From assembly GCA_029820945.1 (NCBI GenBank), contig JALGUJ010000013.1, positions 1-64,000 on the forward strand: a DNA stretch of 64,000 nt, written 5' to 3'. The position numbers and the translations under genes are program-made. The notes beneath the pieces were generated by a model, which worked only from the letters and a program-made list of their open reading frames with translations, searched no databases and had not been told where the DNA came from. How positions within the stretch are numbered: position 1 is the stretch's first letter; every line of letters begins with the position of its first letter. Shown here in pieces: positions 24,656 to 32,514 of this stretch. Origin of the DNA: Candidatus Zipacnadia bacterium (GTDB taxonomy: Bacteria; Armatimonadota; Zipacnadia; Zipacnadales; UBA5352).

Positions 24656-25900
24656 ATGGCTGTTCTCGGACGGATTGGACCCGTCGCGCTCGCAGCCACT
24701 CTGGTGGCCGCGCTTTTCGTGCTCAACGGCTGCCCGCCACCTGAGCCCGAAGAAGGTGGGGCTGGGATGGCGGTCGGCCCACCTGAGGGCGGGGAGCCCG
24801 AACCTCAGGCCCAGGCCCCTGCAGGCGAGCCGTACAGGATCGGCGCACTCTTCGCGGTGACCGGTCAGGCGTCGCCACTGGGGAAGCCTGAGGAGGATAC
24901 CGCGTTGATGCTCGAGGAGCGCATCAACAACGCGGGCGGCGTGAACGGCCGCCCGATCGAGATCATCGTCCGCGACACCCAGGGGGACGAGACGGTTGCC
25001 CTCAACGGGGCGATGGAGCTGGTGGAGAAGGAAGACGTGCTCGCGATCATCGGCCCCAGCCGCAGCGGCACCACGATGGGCCTCGTGGACTTCATCGAGC
25101 GGTCCGAGGTGCCCCTGGTCTCCTGCGCGGCGGCGCGAGCCATCACCGACCCGGTGAAGAAATGGGTCTTCCAGGTCGCTCCCGGCGATCAGGACGCCGT
25201 CTACCGGATCTACACGCGCATGGAGACGGAAGGGATCTCGAAGATCGGGGTGCTCACGGCCGACAGCGGCTTCGGTGAGGAGGGGCTGAAGCAGCTCAAG
25301 GCACAGGCCGCGGATCACGGCATCGAGATCGTCGCCGACGAAGCCTTCAGCGACAGCGACACGGACATGACCACCCAGCTCACCAGGATCGGCGGTACCG
25401 ACGCACAGGCCGTGATCGTGTGGGGCGTCGGCAAGGCACCCGCGCTGATCGCCAAGAACATGATGCAGCTCCGCATGGATATCCCGCTCTACCAGAGCCA
25501 CGGCGTGGCCAACGAACGCTTCATCGAGGTCGCGGGGGCCGCGGCCAACGGCGTCACCATGCCGGCGGCCAAGCTGATCGTGCTCGACCAGCTCGCCGAG
25601 GACGAGCCGCAGCTCGAGGCCCTCAAGGAGTACCATCAGATGTTCGTGGACGAGTACGGGCGCGCGCCCGACCACTACGGCGGGCACGCCTGGGACTCGC
25701 TGCACATCGTCGTCGGGGCCATCGAGCGCGCGGGCGAGGACGCGGACCGCGCCAGCATCCGCGATGAGATCGAGAGGACGGAGGGCTTCGTGGGCATCGC
25801 CGGCATCTTCACCTACGGCCCGGACGATCACTACGGCAACTCGCCCGACGCCTTCGCGATGGTCCAGATCCAGGACGGGAAGTGGACGCTGCTCGAGTAG
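24656..25900 (+). CDS. Branched-chain amino acid-type ABC transporter binding lipoprotein (first of two)
   Basis: The 414-residue protein has a lipoprotein signal (LVAALFVLNGC, so Cys about 24 is lipidated) and a short Pro/Glu-rich tether. A type I periplasmic binding protein of the LivK/Leu-Ile-Val family follows: GALFAVTGQASPLG, NAGGVNGRPIEIIVRDTQGD, IIGPSRSGTTMGL and GGHAWDSLHIVVGAIE. It is collinear with the second binding protein at 26202 over the whole length, so the pair arose by tandem duplication. It lies 160 bases after argG. A two-stem hairpin lies between it and the second copy, and the second copy has its own promoter. Confidence 0.92.
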   Translation: MAVLGRIGPVALAATLVAALFVLNGCPPPEPEEGGAGMAVGPPEGGEPEPQAQAPAGEPYRIGALFAVTGQASPLGKPEEDTALMLEERINNAGGVNGRPIEIIVRDTQGDETVALNGAMELVEKEDVLAIIGPSRSGTTMGLVDFIERSEVPLVSCAAARAITDPVKKWVFQVAPGDQDAVYRIYTRMETEGISKIGVLTADSGFGEEGLKQLKAQAADHGIEIVADEAFSDSDTDMTTQLTRIGGTDAQAVIVWGVGKAPALIAKNMMQLRMDIPLYQSHGVANERFIEVAGAAANGVTMPAAKLIVLDQLAEDEPQLEALKEYHQMFVDEYGRAPDHYGGHAWDSLHIVVGAIERAGEDADRASIRDEIERTEGFVGIAGIFTYGPDDHYGNSPDAFAMVQIQDGKWTLLE

Positions 25901-25945
25901 TGCCAGGGACCTCCTGGCGCGCCCGGGCGGTATGCCGCTTCGTGC

Positions 25946-25980
25946 TCTGGCGGAGGCACGCCGAGGCGTGCCGCGCCAGA
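25946..25980 (+). terminator. Two-segment hairpin after the first binding-protein gene
   Basis: TCTGGCG pairs with CGCCAGA at the base, and GGCACGCC with GGCGTGCC above it, separated by a small internal loop and closed by GA. A smaller hairpin (GCCAGG...CCTGGC) lies just before. There is no T run. It could terminate or stabilise the upstream message. Confidence 0.45.
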
Positions 25981-26120
25981 CCAACCGGTCGCTCCATGAA
26001 TCTCGCTCACGACCGATGGCGGCGAGGACGCCTCCGACCGGTCGGTGCCCTGGAGCGTCATCGCCGCCGCGCAGGACACAGAAGCGCCGAATCTCCGTGC
26101 TGCTGATAATCGCAATTCCT

Positions 26121-26149
26121 TTGACAACATGGGGTCGCGGCTGTAGACT
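26121..26149 (+). promoter_or_regulatory. Sigma-70-type promoter of the second binding-protein gene
   Basis: A perfect -35 TTGACA (26121-26126) and a -10 TAGACT (26144-26149, four of six) are separated by exactly 17 bases. Transcription would begin near 26157, about 45 bases before ATG 26202. Confidence 0.75.
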
Positions 26150-26201
26150 CTCTGTTCAACTGTGGGCGCGTGTCATCGAGAACGAAGAGGGAGGCGTATC
26201 G

Positions 26202-27425
26202 ATGCGCGAAGGAATGAGCCGAGCTGGACCGTTGCTGCTGACGCTGGGAGTCCTGGCCCTGATGGTGGCGCTGGGTGGCTGCCCTCCGACGGAGGAAGAG
26301 GTGACGGTGCCACCTGAAGAGATCGTCCAGCCAGGGGAGGTCGAGCCGGGCGCCGAGGGGGCCATTAAGATCGGTGGCATCTTCGACGTGAGCGGACCCG
26401 CCTCGTCGCTTGGCGAGCCCGAGCGGAACACCGCGCAGATGCTGCAGGAGCAGATCAACGCCGAGGGCGGCATCGACGGGCGGGAGATCGAGATCATCAT
26501 CAGGGACACAGAAGGTGATGAGTCGGTCGCTCTCAACGCGGTCAAGGAGCTCATCGACAAGGAGGAAGTGGTCGCCATCGTCGGACCCAGCCGCAGCGGC
26601 ACGACGATGGGGCTGATCAAGACGGTGGAAAACGCGGGGGTGCCGCTGGTGTCCTGCGCGGCGGCCCGCGCCATCACCGATCCCGTCAAGGAGTGGGTGT
26701 TTAACACTCCTCAGAGCGACGAGGACGCAGTGACGGTCATCTACGACTACCTGGGCGAGCAGGGCATCACGAAGATCGCGACCATCACCGCCAGCACCGG
26801 CTTCGGTGAGGAGGGGCTCAAGCAGATAGAGAAGCTGGCGCCGGATGCCGGGCTCGAGATTGTCGCCAAGGAGCAGTTCGCCGACAAGGACACCGACATG
26901 ACCGCGCAGTTGACCAAGATCAAGGGGACCGAGGCCGAGGCGCTCATCTGCTGGGGCATCGGCCCCGCGCCATCGCTGATCGCCAAGCAGGCGGCGCAAC
27001 TGCAGATGGAGATGCCACTGATCATGAGCCACGGCGTGGCGAACCGGCGCTTCATCGAGGACGCCGGGGACGCGGCCGAGGGCATCATTCACCCCTGCGG
27101 CAAGCTCCTCGTGGCCGACAAGCTCCCCGACGACGACCCGCAGAAGGAGCTGCTGCTTGAGTACGCCAAGCAGTATGAGGAGAAGTTCGGCAAGTCCGCG
27201 GACACCTTCGGCGGGCACGCCTGGGACGCGGTCATGCTGGTGGTGAACGCCATCAAGGAGAAGGGTGCCGATCGGGCCTCTATCCGCGAGGGCATCGAGA
27301 GCACCGAGGGCTTCGTCGGCATCAGCGGCGTGTTCAACTACGGCCCCGACCACCACTACGGTCTGAGCCCCGACGCCTTCGTCATGGTGAAGATCCAGGA
27401 CGGTGACTGGGCATTGATCGAGTAG
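26202..27425 (+). CDS. livK: Branched-chain amino acid-type ABC transporter binding lipoprotein (second of two)
   Basis: The 407-residue paralogue of the preceding gene has a lipobox (LMVALGGC) and an acidic tether. The same fold blocks appear: GGIFDVSGPASSLG, GGIDGREIEIIIRDTEGD, IVGPSRSGTTMGL and GGHAWDAVMLVV. The shared stretch PLVSCAAARAITDPVK lines the expected ligand cleft, so the two paralogues probably bind similar ligands. Differences in the middle (NTPQSDEDAV against QVAPGDQDAV) could tune specificity. It is transcribed from the near-consensus promoter at 26121-26149, and a hairpin follows before the permease genes. Whether the ligand is an amino acid or an aromatic/aliphatic acid cannot be told; an acyl-CoA-ligase-like gene ends the cluster. 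Confidence 0.93.
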   Translation: MREGMSRAGPLLLTLGVLALMVALGGCPPTEEEVTVPPEEIVQPGEVEPGAEGAIKIGGIFDVSGPASSLGEPERNTAQMLQEQINAEGGIDGREIEIIIRDTEGDESVALNAVKELIDKEEVVAIVGPSRSGTTMGLIKTVENAGVPLVSCAAARAITDPVKEWVFNTPQSDEDAVTVIYDYLGEQGITKIATITASTGFGEEGLKQIEKLAPDAGLEIVAKEQFADKDTDMTAQLTKIKGTEAEALICWGIGPAPSLIAKQAAQLQMEMPLIMSHGVANRRFIEDAGDAAEGIIHPCGKLLVADKLPDDDPQKELLLEYAKQYEEKFGKSADTFGGHAWDAVMLVVNAIKEKGADRASIREGIESTEGFVGISGVFNYGPDHHYGLSPDAFVMVKIQDGDWALIE

Positions 27426-27450
27426 GGGCCACCGGCTCAATAGCAGTGCG

Positions 27451-27481
27451 GAGGCGCGTCGGTGCTCTGCCGGCGCGCCTC
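27451..27481 (+). terminator. Hairpin between binding-protein and permease genes, likely attenuating terminator
   Basis: GAGGCGCGTCGG pairs with CCGGCGCGCCTC (12 bp including one G-T pair) around a seven-base loop, followed by AGCTTTC. Partial termination here would give more binding protein than permease, a common arrangement in such operons. Confidence 0.6.
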
Positions 27482-27648
27482 AGCTTTCGGCGCTCTTGCG
27501 GGCGAGCTCAGACAGGTCATGCCCGCATGGACGTGGAATAGGCGGGGCGAGCGGGAGACCCTGAGGTCAAACCGGTGGGCCCAGCGCCGCGGCGACGGGC
27601 GCGGCCCACTCATTTACCTTCTGCGGACAGTGTGGAGTGCACGCGGAC

Positions 27649-28527
27649 ATGACGCCGGTGCAGGTCTGGCAGTTCTTCCTGTCTGGGCTGACAACGGGTG
27701 GTATCTACGCCCTCATCGCCCTTGGCTTCTCGCTGGTCTACAACGCCACGGGGGTGATCAACTTCGCGCAGGGCGAGTTCGTCATGCTCGGCGGCATGAT
27801 CACCGCGGTGACCATGTCGGCGTGGCATCTTCCCCTCTGGCTGGCGGCGCTGGTGGCCGTGGTGGCCACGACCCTCGTGGGCCTGGCGCTGGACCGGACC
27901 GCCATCCGGCCCGCCCGCAACGCCTCGGTCGTGGTGCTCATCATCATCACCGTCGGCGCCTCGATCTTCATTCGCGGCTTCGCCCGCATCATCTGGGGGC
28001 CCGACGAGCGCCCGGTCCCGGCCTTCAGCGGAGAGATGCCGATCGGGATCTTCGGCGCCACCATTACTCCCCAGTCGCTGTGGGTCCTCAGCGCCACCCT
28101 GATAGCCGCCGTCGCCATGTGGCTGGTGTTCGAGTACACCCTGATGGGCAAGGCGATGCGGGCCTGCGCCATCAACCCGCACGCCGCGCAGCTCTGCGGG
28201 ATTGAGCTGTCGCGCATGGTCTCGTGGTCCTTCGGCCTGGCGGCGGCCGTAGGAGCGGTGGCGGGGATCGTGCTGGCCCCGATCACCATGACACAGTACA
28301 ACGTCGGCACCATGCTGGGCCTCAAGGGCTTCTGCGCGGCCATCCTGGGCGGGCTGGGCAATGGCATAGGCGGGATTCTGGGCGGGCTGATCCTGGGCGT
28401 TCTCGAGGCGCTGGGCGCGGGCCTGATCAGCTCGCAGTACAAGGACGCCATCGCCTTCGTGCTCCTGATCGCGGTGCTGTTGATCCGCCCCAGCGGCATT
28501 CTGGGCCGAGAGGGGGTGGAGGAGTAG
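27649..28527 (+). CDS. livH: Branched-chain amino acid-type ABC transporter permease, LivH family
   Basis: The protein is a very hydrophobic integral membrane permease of about 292 residues. The LivH signature GGIYALIALGFSLVYNATGVINFAQGEFVMLGG lies at the N-terminus, and the cytoplasmic coupling loop MRACAINPHAAQLCGI in the middle. It pairs with LivM and is powered by LivG and LivF. I place the start at ATG 27649, eleven bases after GGAG; GTG 27637 is an alternative adding four residues. The 220-base gap upstream contains the attenuator-like hairpin and no gene. LivM follows directly with no gap. Confidence 0.93.
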   Translation: MTPVQVWQFFLSGLTTGGIYALIALGFSLVYNATGVINFAQGEFVMLGGMITAVTMSAWHLPLWLAALVAVVATTLVGLALDRTAIRPARNASVVVLIIITVGASIFIRGFARIIWGPDERPVPAFSGEMPIGIFGATITPQSLWVLSATLIAAVAMWLVFEYTLMGKAMRACAINPHAAQLCGIELSRMVSWSFGLAAAVGAVAGIVLAPITMTQYNVGTMLGLKGFCAAILGGLGNGIGGILGGLILGVLEALGAGLISSQYKDAIAFVLLIAVLLIRPSGILGREGVEE

Positions 28528-29577
28528 ATGGCTGCCTCCCCCCGGCGTCCGGCCCTCGGGGCGCCGCCGATGAATGAGGCCTCCGCCGCGGCGCTGCGGC
28601 GGCGCAACGAGAAGCTCCAGCTCCTGGGCCTCTTCCTCTTCGTCGCGCTGCTGCCCGCGGCGGTGCGCAATCCCTACTACCTGCACGTGCTCACCACCGT
28701 CGCCCTGAACCTGATCCTCGCCACCGGCCTGAACCTGCTTATGGGCTACGCGGGGCAGGTATCCCTGGGCCACGCGGCGTTCTACGGCATCGGCGCCTAC
28801 GCCTCGGGCATCCTCACCGCCACCTACGGCTGGAACGCCTGGCCGGCAATGGTCGCCGCCATCGCGATCACCTCGGCCGTCGCCTGGCTGGTGGGCAAGC
28901 CGACGCTGCGCCTGAAGGGCCACTACCTGGCCATGGCCACGCTGGGCTTCGGGATCATCGTCTCCGTAGTGATCCGGCAGACGAGCGGGCTGACCGGCGG
29001 GTCGGCGGGCCTGCCTGAGATCCCCTCCATGACCTTCTTCGGGCGCGAACTGACCACCGACATGGGCCTGCACTACTACTACTTCGTCTGGGCCTGGGCC
29101 TGCCTGCTGACGGTGCTCTTCGCCAACCTCGTCGCCTCTCGTTCGGGGCGCGCCCTGCGCGCGCTTCACGACAGCGAGCTGGCCGCGGAGACCCTGGGCA
29201 TTGACACCGCGGCCTTCAAGGTGCGCGCATTCGTCATCAGCGCCGCCTACGCCTCGATCGCCGGCAGCCTCTACGCACACTCGTCCATGCGCTTCCTTTC
29301 CCCCACCCCCTTCGGCTTCCACACCTCCATCGCGCTGCTGGTCATGGTGGTGCTGGGCGGCCAGGGCACCCTGTGGGGCCCGGTGCTTGGGGCGGTCGCC
29401 GTCACCTTCATCCACGAGTCGCTCAGCGCCTACGCCGACTACGACATCGTGGTGTACGGGCTGATCCTGATGGTGCTGATGATCGTCATGCCGGGCGGGC
29501 TGTCGCGGGCGCTGGGCTCCCTGTGGGCACTGGCGCGAGACCGGGTCCTCTCCCGCGCCGAGGGTGGGGACCAATGA
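28528..29577 (+). CDS. livM: Branched-chain amino acid-type ABC transporter permease, LivM family
   Basis: The 349-residue second permease has the LivM hallmark NLLMGYAGQVSLGHAAFYGIGAYASG and the coupling segment RALRALHDSELAAETLGI. The N-terminus is a hydrophilic extension before the first span, and a second possible start is at the Met near 28570. It begins immediately after the livH stop and its stop overlaps the livG ATG (ATGA), so the genes are translationally coupled. Confidence 0.94.
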   Translation: MAASPRRPALGAPPMNEASAAALRRRNEKLQLLGLFLFVALLPAAVRNPYYLHVLTTVALNLILATGLNLLMGYAGQVSLGHAAFYGIGAYASGILTATYGWNAWPAMVAAIAITSAVAWLVGKPTLRLKGHYLAMATLGFGIIVSVVIRQTSGLTGGSAGLPEIPSMTFFGRELTTDMGLHYYYFVWAWACLLTVLFANLVASRSGRALRALHDSELAAETLGIDTAAFKVRAFVISAAYASIAGSLYAHSSMRFLSPTPFGFHTSIALLVMVVLGGQGTLWGPVLGAVAVTFIHESLSAYADYDIVVYGLILMVLMIVMPGGLSRALGSLWALARDRVLSRAEGGDQ

Positions 29578-30344
29578 GCAGCCCGCTGCTGAGGGTCGAG
29601 AGCCTGTGCAAGGACTTCGGCGGCCTCGAGGCGGTCAAGGACGTCAGCTTCGAGGTGTGCGAAGGTCAGATCAAGGCCCTCATCGGACCCAACGGGGCGG
29701 GCAAGACCACCATCTTCAACCTCCTGACCGGCGTGCTGGCGGCCGACGCCGGCTCCGCTGTCTTCGAGGACCATCAGCTCCTCGACATGCGCTCACATGA
29801 GATCGCGGCGCTGGGCGTCGGACGGACCTTCCAGACCAGTCTGCTGTTCGACCAGATGACCGTGCTGGAGAACGTGATGGTCGGTCATCACCTGCACGGC
29901 AGGGCGAACATGATCACAGCGGCGCTGCGCATCTTCGGAGCCAGCGCGGAGGAGCGGCAGTACCGCAAGGTCGCCATGGAGGCACTGGAGCGGGCGAGCC
30001 TGGGAGACCTGGCGGGGCGGTCGGCGGCCGCCCTGCCCATAGGCCAGCGGCGGCTCGTGGAGGTGGCCCGAGCTCTGGCCGCGGAGCCCGACCTCCTGCT
30101 GATGGACGAGCCCGCAGCGGGCCTGAACATGCGCGAGACCGAGCGCATGGGCGAGATCATCCAGGAGATTCGCGACTCCGGCGTCACCGTGCTGCTGGTC
30201 GAGCACGACATGTCGCTGGTCATGCATGTCGCCGAGGAGATCCTGGTGCTCGACCGCGGCAGGCGGCTTGCCGAGGGTACGCCGCGCGAGGTCCGCAGCG
30301 ACGAGCGCGTGCTCGCCGCCTACCTGGGGGAGGTCGCCGACTGA
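29574..30344 (+). CDS. livG: Branched-chain amino acid-type ABC transporter ATPase, LivG family
   Basis: The 256-residue ATPase has Walker A GPNGAGKTTIFN, a Q-loop within GVGRTFQTS, the LivG form of the signature motif (LPIGQRRLVEVARAL in place of LSGGQ), Walker B LLLMDEPAAGLN and the H-loop VEHDMSLV. The C-terminus with EGTPREVRSDERVLAAYLG is typical of LivG. It overlaps livM by four bases and livF by one base. Confidence 0.95.
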   Translation: MSSPLLRVESLCKDFGGLEAVKDVSFEVCEGQIKALIGPNGAGKTTIFNLLTGVLAADAGSAVFEDHQLLDMRSHEIAALGVGRTFQTSLLFDQMTVLENVMVGHHLHGRANMITAALRIFGASAEERQYRKVAMEALERASLGDLAGRSAAALPIGQRRLVEVARALAAEPDLLLMDEPAAGLNMRETERMGEIIQEIRDSGVTVLLVEHDMSLVMHVAEEILVLDRGRRLAEGTPREVRSDERVLAAYLGEVAD

Positions 30345-31078
30345 TGCTGCGACTCACCAGCGTCGATGCCTCCTACGGCCGCGTCCAGGCCCTGCGTGGA
30401 GTCTCGCTGCACGTGGATGAGGGGGAGATTGTGACGCTCATCGGGGCGAACGGGGCTGGCAAGAGCACCACACTGGAGGTGATCTCCGGCTTGATCCGCG
30501 CCGAGGCGGGCGAGATCGCCTTCGCCGGACGCGCGGTCACCAACTGGCCGCCCGGCCGGTTGGTACGCGCGGGCATCTGCCACGTCCCCGAGGGCCGTGA
30601 GATCTTCGGCTCGCTGACCGTTCGCGACAACCTCGCGCTGGGCGCCTACTCACGCTGGGGCCGCGACGGCAGGGGCGAGGTCGCGGCCGAGATTGAGCGC
30701 CAGTTCGAGCGCTTCCCCCAGCTCGCAGAGCGGCGCGACCAGCTCGCCGGCAGCCTCAGCGGCGGCGAGCAGCAGATGCTCGCCCTCGCCAGAGGCCTGG
30801 CGTCGCGCCCGAAGCTGCTGATGCTGGACGAGCCTTCGCTGGGCCTGGCGCCGATCATCGCCCGCCAGTTCCTGGCCGAGGTCCAGGCGCTGCGCGAGGA
30901 AGGCCTGACCGTGCTGCTCGTCGAGCAGAATGCCCGCGCAGCCCTGCGCATTGCCGATCGCGGATACGTCCTGGAGACGGGACGAATCATCCTCGAGGGC
31001 ACCGCTCGGGACCTGCTCGACAACCCTGAGGTGCAGCGCGCGTACCTGGGCAAGGAGTACGGCGATATCTGGGAGTAG
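30344..31078 (+). CDS. livF: Branched-chain amino acid-type ABC transporter ATPase, LivF family
   Basis: The 244-residue partner ATPase has Walker A GANGAGKSTTLE, the LivF-specific CHVPEGREIFGSLTVRDNL block and the canonical signature LSGGEQQMLALAR. It also has Walker B LLMLDEPSLGLAP and ends YLGKEYGD. It completes the LivKHMGF transporter. Its ATG overlaps the livG stop (TGATG). Confidence 0.95.
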   Translation: MLRLTSVDASYGRVQALRGVSLHVDEGEIVTLIGANGAGKSTTLEVISGLIRAEAGEIAFAGRAVTNWPPGRLVRAGICHVPEGREIFGSLTVRDNLALGAYSRWGRDGRGEVAAEIERQFERFPQLAERRDQLAGSLSGGEQQMLALARGLASRPKLLMLDEPSLGLAPIIARQFLAEVQALREEGLTVLLVEQNARAALRIADRGYVLETGRIILEGTARDLLDNPEVQRAYLGKEYGDIWE

Positions 31079-31186
31079 AGACCGCCTGAGGACCCGGCGC
31101 GAGCCGGGCACGCGCCTGGCCGACAGAGCCTTTCCCGTGCGTCCTGAAACAGCTTGCAGTCCCCGACGGCGCGGAGGTGGGCGACC

Positions 31187-32509
31187 ATGACCATGAGCCG
31201 TATCTGGAACGCCGAGCAGGAGACGATGCCGCGGGAAGAGATCACGCAGCTTCAACTCGAGAGGCTGCAGGTGACGCTCAACCGCGCGATGCGGCACATC
31301 AGCTTCTACCGCGAGCGCTTCGCGCCGCTGGACTTCGTGCCCGATGGTGTGCGCTCGCTGGAGGACCTTGCACGCCTGCCCCTGACCAGCCACATGGACC
31401 TGTCCGAGGGCTACCCCTACGGCTTCTTTGCGGTGCCGCTGCGCGAGGTCGTGCGCATCGACACGGCGCCGGGCCTGACCCAAAGCCCGGCGATAGCCGC
31501 CTACACCCGCAATGACCTGCAGCACTGGTCGGAGCTGGCGGCGCGAGTCATGGCGGCCGCCGGCGTCTCGGCCGACTCCGTGGTGCAGATCCCCTTCGAG
31601 ACCGGCATGTTCGACGGCGGCTTCGGCTTCGTGCGCGGCGCGCAGCTCATCGGCGCCTCGGTCATCTCGGTGCCCGGCGGCGACTACCGCAAGCAGGTCC
31701 AGGTCATGCACGACTACCGGACGACCGTCCTCGTGGCCATGCCCTCCGATGCGCTGCACCTGGCCGATGAGCTTGAGCGCCAGGACATGGGTCCCAGGGG
31801 GCTGTGGCTCCAGCAGGCGCTGCTGGGTGGCGAGCCCTGGCCGGAGCCGACGCGCCGGCAGATCGAGGAGCGCCTGGCGGTCAGCGCTACGGACAACTAC
31901 GGAGTGCGCGTCGCCGCCTGGCCGGGACTGGCTGAGGAGTGCCCGGCGCGGCAGGGACTGCACATCAACGAGGACTTCTTCCTGGCCGAGGTGGTGGACC
32001 CCGACACGCTGGAGCCACTCCCGCCCGGCGAGGAGGGTGAGCTGGTCATCACCACGCTCGAGAAGGAGGCCCTGCCGGTTATCCGCTACCGCACCGGCGA
32101 CATCTGCGCCATGATGGTCGAGCCGTGCGAGTGTGGTCGCACCTTCGCGCGCATCACGCGGCCCTCGGCGCGCACCGATGACACCCTCGTCGTCCGCGGA
32201 ATCACTATCCAGCCACGCGCCATCGGCGAGACCATCGAGCGCGTGTTGCGCACGACCACGCACCACCAGGTCGTGGTCGGCCGGGAGGGGTTCGACGACG
32301 TCGAGATCCGGGTCGCCGTCCCGGCCCAGCAGGCGGCGACGGAGCAGGGGCTGGTCAGGCTTGCCGGAGCGCGGGAGGAGATCGAGCGCGAGCTCGCGGC
32401 CACCCTGGGCCTGCCGGTGCGGGTTGCGGTCGTCGAGCGCTCGAGCCTCAACGGCCCCGACGGTGCACCCCAGGCCCTCGTGGATCTCCGCGGGCGTCCC
32501 CGGAGCTGA
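31187..32509 (+). CDS. PaaK-like (phenylacetate-CoA ligase family) adenylate-forming protein with altered P-loop
   Basis: The 440-residue protein aligns with phenylacetate-CoA ligases: an N-terminal helix-rich part with FYRERFA, FVRGAQLIGASVISVPGG in the middle, and the adenylation core block RYRTGDICAM. A C-terminal CECGRTFARI lies before a small lid domain. The ATP-phosphate loop is unusual: PaaK has an SSGTTGKP-type loop followed by YT and an acidic residue, while here the position reads TAPGLTQSPAIAAYTRNDL. The Gly-Lys pair is missing, although the following YTRNDL is kept. The late SDD-type hinge reads SARTDDTL. It may therefore be inactive or use a modified mechanism. ATG 31187 follows GGAGG, 108 bases after livF, and it probably acts on what the transporter imports. 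Confidence 0.82.
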   Translation: MTMSRIWNAEQETMPREEITQLQLERLQVTLNRAMRHISFYRERFAPLDFVPDGVRSLEDLARLPLTSHMDLSEGYPYGFFAVPLREVVRIDTAPGLTQSPAIAAYTRNDLQHWSELAARVMAAAGVSADSVVQIPFETGMFDGGFGFVRGAQLIGASVISVPGGDYRKQVQVMHDYRTTVLVAMPSDALHLADELERQDMGPRGLWLQQALLGGEPWPEPTRRQIEERLAVSATDNYGVRVAAWPGLAEECPARQGLHINEDFFLAEVVDPDTLEPLPPGEEGELVITTLEKEALPVIRYRTGDICAMMVEPCECGRTFARITRPSARTDDTLVVRGITIQPRAIGETIERVLRTTTHHQVVVGREGFDDVEIRVAVPAQQAATEQGLVRLAGAREEIERELAATLGLPVRVAVVERSSLNGPDGAPQALVDLRGRPRS

Positions 32510-32514
32510 CGGGC

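Noticed and set aside
27610-29574. A 654-codon open frame on the minus strand opposite livH and livM
   Set aside because: Its translation is low-complexity Gly/His/Asp/Arg, while the plus strand encodes two textbook permeases.
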